Of a stretch of 64,000 bases of DNA, positions 46,687 through 57,090 are shown in pieces. Source of the DNA: Linyphia triangularis (Eukaryota > Arthropoda > Arachnida > Araneae > Linyphiidae); NCBI GenBank assembly GCA_963978545.1, contig OZ021727.1, positions 50,234,487-50,298,486 on the forward strand, written 5' to 3'. The notes beneath the pieces were generated by a model. That model worked only from the letters and a program-made list of their open reading frames with translations. It was not told the origin of the DNA and made no database searches. The translations under genes were made by a program, and so were the position numbers. Every line of letters starts with the position of its first letter. Position 1 is the first letter of the stretch.

Positions 46687-48980
46687 AAGTGAAATTTTTA
46701 TTGCTTGTGACCGATAACTTTTCAGTGAAGCAGAACTTACATAGGAAATTTGTGCAAACTTTTTCAACTTTTAAACCAAGTATCATGTAAAATTATAAAT
46801 TACGATAGGAAATAGCATACTTCAGAATCGGAACAAGTCTTGTAGTTAAGCTAAATGTATTTCTCAAGGAATTGAAAGCATACCAGAGAAGTCCTTATCA
46901 TTTCGCCTCTTTTCTCATGTTGAAAGAAGACATACTTTGTAAAAGATCGTCTTAGCACTTAACAAAAATCAGTAAAAATAAATATATTTTCTATGGCAAA
47001 GATAAAACTTCACAACTTAATTACTTAAATTTAGCTAAGTTGCATATGGTTTATTCACATAACTCGCATGTGCTTTGAATGTTGAAATATATTTGTCAGT
47101 TGAAATCAAACTCATCGAAAATAAATGCTATCTACATTTTCAAGTCGGAAATTACTATTAAATAAACTTTACATGTAAGACATTATCATGTTAAAAAGAA
47201 AAATCTACAAAAATGTAAATGATAATTTTACTGTTGGTACATAAATGATGAATAATTTATGATTTTATTCTAGGCAAACGTTTTATTGTCTAACAGAGAA
47301 CTTAAACTTTAGCAGAAAAACGAAAAAATACAATTTTTATATCTATCATGCTTGTCGAAAATTGAATTTATTAGCTGTTGTAATAGATTTTTATTGTCCA
47401 AATTTCTATAGTTCTTCCCAGTGCAATAATATTAAGTTCATATGTAATGAGTAGGGTTTTTTTTTTGTTGAATCTTATAAATTTAATGAAATTATTATGA
47501 CCTAAGAGATTGAGTGAACTGAATAAATCAATGACGTACATTTAAACAGTGACTTGAACTGATACATACTATAACTGTAAAGAAGTATCACAAAGTGATA
47601 GATGAAGTGAAAATAGAAGTTGAGTGAAATGTGTTGAAAAAAGTTGAAGACGACAAGAAATTCATAAATGAGAATTATCATTGACTTATATTAACTTCGT
47701 TTTTCTTGCTTATGACAAGAAAATACACTCTTGTTTATTAAGAACCAACTTGATATCTTATCATAGAATGACAATGATGAAATATCTATACATTAAAAAA
47801 AAAATACCAAACTTAGACATAGCAAATTTCTTGAAATTCATGTATAATGTGAGAAGTTTTACTGGAAATATAGAAGATACAACATTGAAAAATGTGAATG
47901 TTTCGAAGTACTTTATCAGAAATAAAAATAAAAAAAAATGCGCTGAGGTCCGCTATAAAATTTTTTAGGAGAAAGTTTAAACAAAATTTAAAATCAAACA
48001 TGCTTTTAAGTGGGAACACATATATTAAAACTATAGCACATTTAACAATTTATATTATGTCATCTCAGTTGGTATCAAACTGAATAATATGAAAAACAAC
48101 CACAAACTGAATAAACATGAAAATTATCAATATATGTGGAAAAGTTTCCTTTTTTCACATATAAAAAAAAAATAACACATTGACATACGTTAAGATCACG
48201 AAACATGCGTAATCATATACCGATAAGAGCAACCAATGTTGCGGGGAGATATTCACGTGATGGACAATATCCCATGAATAAATTGAGTGATTTAATTTCT
48301 AATGCTAATTCCAATAGTATTCCACGTAACTTCAACTTTATATGTTACACTATAGATATATTTATTTTTCAAATATATTGACTTTCGAAAAATCATCCTT
48401 CAATATAAGAATGATCATAGTAAGAATAAAAGAAAAGATACTAAGCATTGATTTAAAGTGTATTTATTTCAACTTAGCAACAAATCATATGCGTGAAACG
48501 AAAATTGCCTCGAACCAAAGTATAACTATCCAATTTCATTGATTCCTACAAGGAAATTTTTCTCATCTAGTAATTGAATTTTTTTTTTCTCGTACACATT
48601 ATAAGTGTTGTCCAATCAGGTGTAGAATAGCTGAAGATATCCGACCTGTTTCTAAATATTAATAAGTCACTGTTGAAAAACTTATAAAAATTTCAATTTA
48701 CACTTAAAGTTTTTTTATATATATATATATTTCAAAGAATTTTTTCAAATCAATATGTATATTTAAATACTGAAACTTATTCACTTCAATAAATGTATGT
48801 TTAAGTTATAAAACTTGTCGTATGTATTGAAAAATTGTAACTTTTCGTCTTCGTATAAATCGATAACTTATACACTAGTTCTTCATCAATTAATCTTCTA
48901 AGTAATCTTCTAAGCTTTACATTTGTAACAAGTTAAATTGTACATGTTTCTCGTGAAATTAAAATTTTATATGTTTTTCA
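46687..48980 (+). repeat. Palindrome arm X (left)
   Basis: About 2.3 kb that repeats in inverted order in 48,981-51,295 with very few differences: one A in a run at about 47,930, and an indel of about 16 bp near the centre. The centre is TTTTCATGAAAA at 48,975-48,986, so there is practically no spacer. No recognisable gene. Short symmetric ORFs are listed separately. Confidence 0.9.
48205..48381 (+). CDS. Short ORF in arm X (58 codons), unknown
   Basis: An ATG-started frame beginning MRNHIPIRATNVAGRYSRDG and continuing through QYPMNKLSDLISNANSNS. The first 40 residues have a balanced, protein-like composition (Arg, Gly, Asp, Pro, Ser) that stands out from the A+T-driven frames around it. After CCAC a GTAACT could be a splice donor, so it may be an exon. 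A mirror copy lies in the other arm. I do not recognise the family and it may not be expressed. Confidence 0.3.
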   Translation: MRNHIPIRATNVAGRYSRDGQYPMNKLSDLISNANSNSIPRNFNFICYTIDIFIFQIY

Positions 48981-49601
48981 TGAAAATATATAAAATTTTG
49001 TAACTTTCACATGAAACATGTACAATTTAACTTGTTACAAATGCAAAGCTATAGGTATGTTTTTACCTTTGAAAGATTTACTTAGAAGATTAATTGATGA
49101 AGAACTAGTGTATAAGTTATCGATTTATACGAAGACGAAAAGTTACAATTTTTCAATACATACGACAAGTTTTATAACTTAAACATACATTTATTGAAGT
49201 GAATAAGTTTCAGTATTTAAATATACATATTGATTTGAAAAAATTCTTTGAAATATATATATATATAAAAAAACTTTAAGTGTAAATTGAAATTTTTATA
49301 AGTTTTTCAACAGTGACTTATTAATATTTAGAAACAGGTCGGATATCTTCAGCTATTCTACACCTGATTGGACAACACTTATAATGTGTACGAGAAAAAA
49401 AAAATTCAATTACTAGATGAGAAAAATTTCCTTGTAGGAATCAATGAAATTGGATAGTTATACTTTGGTTCGAGGCAATTTTCGTTTCACGCATATGATT
49501 TGTTGCTAAGTTGAAATAAATACACTTTAAATCAATGCTTAGTATCTTTTCTTTTATTCTTACTATGATCATTCTTATATTGAAGGATGATTTTTCGAAA
49601 G

Positions 49602-49778
49602 TCAATATATTTGAAAAATAAATATATCTATAGTGTAACATATAAAGTTGAAGTTACGTGGAATACTATTGGAATTAGCATTAGAAATTAAATCACTCAA
49701 TTTATTCATGGGATATTGTCCATCACGTGAATATCTCCCCGCAACATTGGTTGCTCTTATCGGTATATGATTACGCAT
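49602..49778 (-). CDS. Short ORF in arm X' (mirror of the 58-codon ORF)
   Basis: Reverse-complement counterpart of 48,205-48,381. Conservation of both copies reflects the near-identity of the arms and is not independent evidence of coding. Confidence 0.25.
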   Translation of the reverse strand: MRNHIPIRATNVAGRYSRDGQYPMNKLSDLISNANSNSIPRNFNFICYTIDIFIFQIY

Positions 49779-49899
49779 GTTTCGTGATCTTAACGTATGT
49801 CAATGTGTTATTTTTTTTTTATATGTGAAAAAAGGAAACTTTTCCACATATATTGATAATTTTCATGTTTATTCAGTTTGTGGTTGTTTTTCATATTAT

Positions 49900-50214
49900 T
49901 CAGTTTGATACCAACTGAGATGACATAATATAAATTGTTAAATGTGCTATAGTTTTAATATATGTGTTCCCACTTAAAAGCATGTTTGATTTTAAATTTT
50001 GTTTAAACTTTCTCCTAAAAAATTTTATAGCGGACCTCAGCGCATTTTTTTTATTTTTATTTCTGATAAAGTACTTCGAAACATTCACATTTTTCAATGT
50101 TGTATCTTCTATATTTCCAGTAAAACTTCTCACATTATACATGAATTTCAAGAAATTTGCTATGTCTAAGTTTGGTATTTTTTTTTTAATGTATAGATAT
50201 TTCATCATTGTCAT
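49900..50214 (-). CDS. ORF of 104 codons in arm X', unknown
   Basis: Starts MTMMKYLYIKKKIPNLDIAN, and its C-terminal half includes LRSAIKFFRRKFKQNLKSN and ends MSSQLVSN. It is basic and A+T-driven with no domain that I recognise. In the left arm the same frame is cut short because an A run (about 47,930) has one extra base. Coding status is uncertain. Confidence 0.25.
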   Translation of the reverse strand: MTMMKYLYIKKKIPNLDIANFLKFMYNVRSFTGNIEDTTLKNVNVSKYFIRNKNKKNALRSAIKFFRRKFKQNLKSNMLLSGNTYIKTIAHLTIYIMSSQLVSN

Positions 50215-52600
50215 TCTATGATAAGATATCAAGTTGGTTCTTAATAAACAAGAGTGTATTTTCTTGTCATAAGCAAGAAAAACGAAGTTAATATAAGTCA
50301 ATGATAATTCTCATTTATGAATTTCTTGTCGTCTTCAACTTTTTTCAACACATTTCACTCAACTTCTATTTTCACTTCATCTATCACTTTGTGATACTTC
50401 TTTACAGTTATAGTATGTATCAGTTCAAGTCACTGTTTAAATGTACGTCATTGATTTATTCAGTTCACTCAATCTCTTAGGTCATAATAATTTCATTAAA
50501 TTTATAAGATTCAACAAAAAAAAACCCCTACTCATTACATATGAACTTAATATTATTGCACTGGGAAGAACTATAGAAATTTGGACAATAAAAATCTATT
50601 ACAACAGCTAATAAATTCAATTTTCGACAAGCATGATAGATATAAAAATTGTATTTTTTCGTTTTTCTGCTAAAGTTTAAGTTCTCTGTTAGACAATAAA
50701 ACGTTTGCCTAGAATAAAATCATAAATTATTCATCATTTATGTACCAACAGTAAAATTATCATTTACATTTTTGTAGATTTTTCTTTTTAACATGATAAT
50801 GTCTTACATGTAAAGTTTATTTAATAGTAATTTCCGACTTGAAAATGTAGATAGCATTTATTTTCGATGAGTTTGATTTCAACTGACAAATATATTTCAA
50901 CATTCAAAGCACATGCGAGTTATGTGAATAAACCATATGCAACTTAGCTAAATTTAAGTAATTAAGTTGTGAAGTTTTATCTTTGCCATAGAAAATATAT
51001 TTATTTTTACTGATTTTTGTTAAGTGCTAAGACGATCTTTTACAAAGTATGTCTTCTTTCAACATGAGAAAAGAGGCGAAATGATAAGGACTTCTCTGGT
51101 ATGCTTTCAATTCCTTGAGAAATACATTTAGCTTAACTACAAGACTTGTTCCGATTCTGAAGTATGCTATTTCCTATCGTAATTTATAATTTTACATGAT
51201 ACTTGGTTTAAAAGTTGAAAAAGTTTGCACAAATTTCCTATGTAAGTTCTGCTTCACTGAAAAGTTATCGGTCACAAGCAATAAAAATTTCACTTTGTTT
51301 GACTAATGTTATGTATGTGTTAATTATCATGAGTAATATCAGTTTTATTTGTGTCTTTCGAAAGCGAGCATTCATAAATTTAAAAGGATATTTCAAACTA
51401 TTTTCAAAATATAAGTATCTTTTACAAGTTTTTTCCGGAATGAACTTTGCTCAGTTATATTAATATTGAATATTCATCTTACAAAATAAGCCTCTTGTAA
51501 AACACATTCCGTTTCAGTTTTTCTGAAATTTATGTATAAGTTATTTAGAAATTATGGGTGGAAGTTAAAAATCTCTATATTAATGATATATTGTCAGCAC
51601 CTCTCAAATAAAAAAAAAATTCATGTATAATTTAGTTTGTCCAGATGATGTTCAATTTTACGTAGTAACAAACTCTACATTTTCCAAATTTATGCTAGTT
51701 TTTCACAAGAAAAAAAAAATATTCTTTAAGTTTGCCTAGTAAACTTTTTTCAGTATTTAAATTTTCTAAGTATATTCCATCACATGAGTAGTTAACTATT
51801 TCCACTAAGGAAAATATCTTATTATTTTAGTTTGTTTGATTGATGTTAGATTTTTATGTTTCTGATTGGTGATTTGCATATACAGTTTTAAAAACTTTAC
51901 ACAATTCGTAACATATATGTTAGAAATAATAGTATATCGCATCTGAGATTGAAAAAATTTATAACTATTATCATGTAAAGAAGGTTAAATTTTAAAAACA
52001 TGTCGTTGAATATGAGTGTTACCATGAAAAAAGTTAACTAAATTACTTGTGATTTCCTTTCAGAGTATAAAAAGTTTCTTTCAATTTATCTTAAGATGTT
52101 TTAAAAGTCTTGCAGGTGATTTTCAAAACTTGAATGCATATCTACAATGTATTTAATATCTACAATTTATTTAATATTTTCCCCCAATTCACCTTTCAAG
52201 TAAAATAAACCTTAGTCAGCATGTATTGCACGAGTTAATACGACACCTTAACGTATATTATTACAAAGTAAATTGTCTAAGTCTTTCTTGAAGTAACATA
52301 AATTTCCAACTTGTATTGATTTTCCGATTGAAAAGTAGAGGTGAAATTTTTTCTTTGGAGTATCTATAACTAATATTTATTTTAAATCTCTTACTATTTT
52401 TCTTCTATGTAGCAATTTTGTTAAGTTTTACCCGTATTGTAGCATATAATCCCACTGAGTTTGAACAATATTCAATGTTTTAAATAATAGAAAAGTTTTC
52501 AAGTAGAAATGATCTTAAATTCTCCAAGTGAATCATACTTTTTGGAAGAAAGTCCATGCGAATTCTACCTTCACTTACTAATATGTCTTTGAAATCCACT

Positions 52601-52774
52601 TTATTCATTCCAAGTTTTCACAAACATTTCATTATGAAAACGGCAAAGTAGGAAAACGATAATCTCAAAGACCTGCTGACACATCACAGCATCACCCGCT
52701 GCTTGCGCGTCGATGCTGTTGTTCTTGCTGTACAAATCTCCCGACCTGTTCCAACAAGTTTTAGCGTGACTCAT
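52601..52774 (-). CDS. Short ORF in segment Y (57 codons), unknown
   Basis: An ATG-started minus-strand frame beginning MSHAKTCWNRSGDLYSKNNS and passing IDAQAAGDAVMCQQVFEIIV. It sits in a patch clearly richer in G+C than the surrounding DNA. Upstream on the same strand, at about 52,822-52,838, a CCAAT box (AGCCAATCAGG) is found. It may be a small gene or first exon. No family was recognised. Confidence 0.35.
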   Translation of the reverse strand: MSHAKTCWNRSGDLYSKNNSIDAQAAGDAVMCQQVFEIIVFLLCRFHNEMFVKTWNE

Positions 52775-52821
52775 CCTCCGATCTAAAAATGCCGGCGAAT
52801 GGCGTATCACCTACCGCTACC

Positions 52822-52838
52822 CTGATTGGCTAATTACC
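52822..52838 (-). promoter_or_regulatory. CCAAT-box-containing patch, leftward
   Basis: AATTAGCCAATCAGGG on the minus strand lies about 50-60 bases before the 57-codon ORF. A similar CTGATTGG motif occurs in the rightward patch at about 54.95 kb. Confidence 0.35.
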
Positions 52839-52859
52839 GTCACCTGCTTATCTTCCCAT

Positions 52860-54650
52860 TTAAAGATGTGAATTTTATATGTAAAGTGAATTTTTACGCT
52901 AATGCTTAAATTCTTTGCTATAGAAAGTTCAAGTATGTTAGTTTTTTTTCTCTTATATGTTACATTTTAAACACATGATACGAAATTTTTACGTTATGTT
53001 TATCTTAGAAATTTTAAGTATATTATTTTTTTTCTTATTTAACATTAACCTAAGAGTTTAATTGTATATGAAGAGTAAATTGTCACGTTAAAGTTTAAGG
53101 ATATGATATTTTTGTGAGGTAAATTTTCGTGTAAAGGTTAAAATTCTTTATCTTTGAAATTTTTATTCTGTTAAATTTCCCATTATTTAACATTAACCTA
53201 AGAAAATAATTGTGTATGAAAATGTCGCGTATTGTTTAAATTGTTGTCGAAGAAAGTTTAAGTATGTTATTTTTTTTTTCTTCTCTAATTTAGCATTATT
53301 CTTACACATTTTAAAGATAAAAATTTTATGCGTGAAATAAATTTTCGCATATTGTTTCAATTCCTTACCTTATAAATTTTTAGTATTTCTTTTTCTCTAA
53401 TTTAGCGTTATTCTTACACATTTGAAAGACATAATTTTTATATGTGTGGTAAATTTTCGCGTATTATTTAAATTATTTGCCTTATAAATTTTTAGAGCTT
53501 CTTTTTTATCTTATTTATCGTTGATATAAGAGTATGATTGTACATGTGAAGTTAATTTTCACGTTCAATTTTAAATTCTTTGCCTTGTAAATTTTTAGTG
53601 TTTCTTTTTTCTAAAAGTTAGAGTTGTCATTATACATTTTAAAGACATGAATGGCAATGTTTGAATTCTTTGTCGTAGAAATTATAGGTATGTTATACTT
53701 TCCTCCTGCATGTCAAATTTAAAGTCGTGATTTTTATGTGTAAAGTAAATTTTTGCGTTAATGTTAAAGTTATTTGTCGTAGAAAGTTTAAGTATGTTAC
53801 TTTTTTCTTTTATTCAGCGATATTTTAAATACATGATTTTTATATATGTAGTAAATTTTCACTCAAATGTTAAAATTATTTATCGTAGAAATTTTAAGTA
53901 TGCTAATTCTTCTTACATGTCACATTTTAATGTCGTGATTTTTATATGTGAAGTAAATTTTTACGTTAATGCTAAAGTTATTTGTCGTGCAAAGTTTAAG
54001 TATGTTAGTTTTTTTTCTTTTATTTAGCAATATTTTTACATATTTTAAAGACATGATTTTTATGTATATAGTAAATTTTCGCGTAAAGGTTAAATTTATT
54101 TGTCGTAGAAATTTTAAGTATGCTAATTCTTCTTACACGTTACATTTTAAAGTCGTGATTTTTATATGTGAAGAAAATTTTTTACGTTAATGTCAAAGTT
54201 ATTTGTCGTACAAAGTTTAAGTATGTTACTTTTTTTTTTCTTCTTTTATTTAGCGATATTTCTACATATTTTAAAGTCGGGATTTTTATGTGTAAAGTAA
54301 AATGTTACGTTAATGTTAAAGTTATTTGTCGTAGAAAGTTTAAGTACGTTACTTTTCTCTTGCATGTCATATTTTAAAGTCGTGATTTTTATATATGAAG
54401 GGAATTTTCGAGTAAAGGTTAAATATTTATCTTAGAAATTTTAAGTAAGTTACTTTTTTTCTCTTATTTAGCGATATTTTTACTCATTTTAAAGTGATTT
54501 TTATGTGAAAAGTAAATTTTTTACGTTAATGTTAAAGTTATTTATTTTAAAGAGTTTAAGTATGTTACTTTTTTCTCTTATTTAGTGATATTCGTACACA
54601 TTTTAAAGACATGATTTTTATTCGTAAAGTAAATTTTCACGTTCACTTTT
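52860..54650 (+). repeat. Tandem array, about 16 units of 90-125 bp
   Basis: The block GTCGTAGAAAGTTTAAGTAT and variants recurs at about 52,918, 53,008, 53,150, 53,240, 53,370, 53,480, 53,580, 53,672, 53,776, 53,882, 53,984, 54,102, 54,206, 54,329, 54,428 and 54,541. Between blocks lie TTTATTTAGCGATATT, CATTTTAAAGACATGATTTT and GTAAATTTTCGCGTTAATGT-like pieces. From 53.7 to 54.3 kb two unit types alternate (GTATGTTAC versus GTATGCTAATTCTTCTTAC), giving a dimer period of about 208-222 bp. Open frames of 69-88 codons here are translations of the repeat. Confidence 0.8.
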
Positions 54651-54785
54651 TTTATAAGTTTATTTTTTATAATAATAATAATAAAATCTGATAATTATTA
54701 CTAAATATTATCTTTATATTTAATAAATTTCATAATTACTCCAATTGCAACAACTGTCTACGCTAAAAACCCATTCGCTACACTA

Positions 54786-55010
54786 TGACGTCACGAACAA
54801 ATTATCTATCACTTTAACTGTTTCAAGCAAGATCATTACACAACAACTCAACTCGCAAACGCGTTGAAGCGTGTTGAAACATCCCTAGTCTCGCTCCCCT
54901 CCCTTCTGACGGGTCGATAGTCAGTAGCACCCTCTACCGTGAAACCTGATTGGTCGGTGAAGTCACGTGATCACCCCTCATATATAGACGCTACCGGTTG
55001 CCGTCTCGCC
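54786..55010 (+). promoter_or_regulatory. Promoter-like patch, rightward
   Basis: A GC-richer stretch with a perfect TGACGTCA (54,786-54,793), a CTGATTGG CCAAT-type box (about 54,947), a TCACGTGA E-box palindrome (about 54,963-54,970) and TATATAGACG (about 54,981). The layout is CRE, CCAAT, E-box, then TATA, followed by about 145 bases to an ATG. Confidence 0.5.
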
Positions 55011-55126
55011 ATTTCTACTTAGATACCTGAGTGTGAAAGACGTGTTTAATACTTCGTGTTTTTTTTTTCACAGATTTTTTTTGTTTTGTTAGGGTGGAGT
55101 GAGGCGGTACCAATTCTTCCTAAAAG

Positions 55127-55255
55127 ATGTATCGGGCTGGAGGTGGGTCCTCGCCTTTAATAAATAATTTTTCAAAATTTATTAATTGTAATTCTAAAGT
55201 CTTAACTTATTCAAAATTAGTTAGGGAAGGGGGGTGGGTAGATGAGTTACCATGA
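55127..55255 (+). CDS. Short ORF crossing from Y into the right TIR (42 codons)
   Basis: Begins MYRAGGGSSPLINNFSKFIN after the promoter-like patch and ends REGGWVDELP, the last ten residues being encoded by the TIR. The Y/TIR joint falls exactly between codons 32 and 33. It has no known family. It could be a genuine small gene, a first exon, or chance. Confidence 0.3.
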   Translation: MYRAGGGSSPLINNFSKFINCNSKVLTYSKLVREGGWVDELP

Positions 55256-55976
55256 AGGCAACGTCCGATAGTCGATATTTTAACAATTGTTTGGTAAAAT
55301 ATTGAAATGTCACGTGTAGCTCGGGGTTAGGGTTCTTTAGACCCTTAGCAAATGGCCTTCCTTTTATTAACTTTTCAAATTTAAATTTTTTTTTTTTTTG
55401 TGTAACTTTGTTGCAGGTATTTTAACTTGGCTAAAGGATATGTAAGTAACTCGCTAGAAAACCAAACAGTCAATCAGGAGTTAACTTTTGGTCACATGTT
55501 TAAAACTTATCAGTCACAAGCGAGCATTTAGCTGACCGATCAGAACTCGTTGCCAACACCTGAAAACTAAATTTGGTATATATCCAATGTTATCACCACT
55601 TAAAACGTAAATCTTAACATAGAATGACGTCATACCCACTGTGACGTCATTAGTAAAAATACCTATCACTCTTAACTTATTCGCTAAGAAGCAGCCCTAG
55701 AACAACTCAACTCCGTCTGCTAGATAAACCGAAACTAAAAAAAAAGTGTTGCCATCGCTCTAAACTTTGATATAAAACACATTATGACGTCATCTGTGAC
55801 GTCATACACAAACAGCTTATAATGAAACTAAAACAACAGCAGGAGGGGAACAACTCAACTTCCGGTCACGTGCTTTCCGGTGATGTCACTTCCTGTGACG
55901 ACATATCCGGTCACGCCCCCATACCATACCGTCGCTCGGTCGATCCATGGCCCCGGACTCTCCTTTTCTAACTACT
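55223..55976 (-). repeat. Right terminal inverted repeat
   Basis: 754-bp partner of the left TIR. CRE sites are mirrored at 55,625-55,632, 55,642-55,649, 55,785-55,792 and 55,797-55,804. Confidence 0.9.
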
Positions 55977-55989
55977 GACAACTAGAGGA

Positions 55990-57090
55990 ATGATGGAAGA
56001 CCAAATGAAGCAGTTGATGGAAATGATTGCTGGAATGAAGGCCCAACAAGAATCCACTGCAGCCGAAATAAAATCCGAAATGAAAGCCTGCCAAGAAACC
56101 GCCGCAGCCGAAATGAAAGCCTGCCAAGAAACCACCGCAGCCGAAATGAAAGCCTGCCAAGAAACCACCGCAGCCGAAATGAAAGCCTGCCAAGAAACCA
56201 CCGCAGCAGAAATGAAAGCCGAACTTTTCGCTACAATCGCCGCTGGTCAAGCCCGTCAAGAAACGACAAATGCCGAACTCGCTGCCACAATCGCCGCCAG
56301 CCAAGAATCCACATCAGCTGCTATAATTGGGATTAAAGAAGAAATGCAATCCGAACTGGCTACAATGGTGGAATCTACGATAATAGAGACTACTACAAGT
56401 GTTCTACAATCGGTAAAAGAAGAGGTTCTGAGTGAAGTAAGAAAAGAAATCAGTGAGAGTTTTGAGGCGGTTAATGGGAAAGTTGACTGCTTGGGAGAAA
56501 AGGTTTCCACCATGAAAGAAGAGCAGGGAAAGTTTAATGACGCTGTTGAAGAAAGGCTACGGAAAATTGAAACGGGAGAAGCTATGACCGTTGCAACGCC
56601 TAAATGGGATAATGTTTCCACTCCCTTCATTACGCCACGTTCCAACATCAAAGTAGCCACTTTTGATGGGAGGTCGTCTTGGCGCGTTTATCAAACGCAG
56701 TTTGAAATTATTGCTTCTGCGAATGGTTGGGACGATACTTCGAAAGCATTCCATCTCGCAGCATCTCTTCGAGGTGAAGCTGCCGACATTTTACAGACAC
56801 TACCTGAAGAGAAGCGGGGAGAATTCGTGGCGCTGGCAAGTGCGTTGGAGTTAAGGTTTGGGGAGCAACATCTAAAGGATTATAACAGACTGCAACTGAA
56901 AGTGAGACAGCAGAAGGCCAATGAAACTCTTCAAGAATTGGCATCGGATATAGAAAGACTGTCGCTCCTCGCCTTCCCAGACTGTCCCTCGGATGTACGA
57001 GATAATCTGTCTCTTCAATATTTCGTGGATGCCATCAAAGATCCCGACATACAGCAAGCTACCAGGATATGTCAGACAGCAAAGATCTGA
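55990..57090 (+). pseudogene. gag, N-terminal part, copy B (frameshifted)
   Basis: 366 codons starting MMEDQMKQLMEMIAGMKAQQ, the intact form of the start that carries a stop in copy A. An 11-residue repeat MKACQETTAAE occurs four times, followed by coiled-coil sequence and then the Gag core (SSWRVYQTQFEIIASANGWD, LRGEAADILQTL). A frameshift near 57,067-57,072, relative to copy A, ends the frame at QTAKI. The continuation is the next entry. Confidence 0.85.
56080..56211 (+). repeat. 33-bp tandem repeat inside gag (4 units)
   Basis: ATGAAAGCCTGCCAAGAAAC plus 13 more bases is repeated four times in frame, encoding MKACQET[AT]AAE. Copy A has different 11-residue-type units at the same place. Eleven-residue (hendecad) periodicity favours a continuous coiled coil. 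Confidence 0.85.

Larger units (their letters stand above)
48981..51295 (-). repeat. Palindrome arm X' (right)
   Basis: Inverted copy of arm X. It ends at ..ATTTCACTT (51,295), exactly where the left arm passes into the TIR. On the right side the TIR resumes only after the 3.9-kb segment Y, with TT shared at the joint. Confidence 0.9.
51296..55222. other. Segment Y, right-side-only 3.9 kb of the palindromic element
   Basis: 3,927 bp without a counterpart on the left side. It holds AT-rich DNA (51.3-52.55 kb), a GC-richer promoter-like patch with a minus-strand ORF (52.6-52.85 kb), a tandem array (52.86-54.65 kb), and a second promoter-like patch reading rightward (54.78-55.13 kb). Either Y was gained in one arm of a perfect palindrome, or the left arm lost its copy. 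TT lies at both joints, and no longer duplication was seen. Confidence 0.75.
45932..55976. mobile_element. 10-kb palindromic TIR element (Polinton/Maverick-like ends)
   Basis: The insert begins AGTAGTTAGAAAAGG and ends with its reverse complement. It is flanked by GACAAC at 45,926-45,931 and 55,977-55,982. Order: left TIR (755 bp), arm X (46,687 to about 48,980), inverted arm X' (to 51,295), right-only segment Y (51,296-55,222), right TIR (754 bp). The 6-bp TSD, long TIRs and 5'-AG..CT-3' ends are those described for Polinton/Maverick elements. No DNA polymerase B, integrase, packaging ATPase, protease or capsid gene was found, and 10 kb is shorter than the usual 15-20 kb. It could be a non-autonomous Polinton derivative, a defective genome of a related virus-like element, or another transposon class. 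Boundaries are well supported; the class assignment is tentative. Confidence 0.7.

Noticed and set aside
46687..51295. Palindrome as a pure assembly or library foldback artefact
   Set aside because: The arms carry small differences (A-run length, 16-bp central indel), the structure continues into TIRs that end in a 6-bp TSD, and one side has 3.9 kb of extra DNA. A simple read foldback would not give these. Long-read confirmation is still desirable.
51215..51463. 82-codon plus-strand frame at the arm X'/Y joint
   Set aside because: It crosses the joint by chance, has A+T-driven composition and no promoter-like upstream DNA.
53761..54377. Overlapping open frames of 69-88 codons
   Set aside because: They are translations of the tandem array in segment Y; the peptide repeats follow the DNA repeat.
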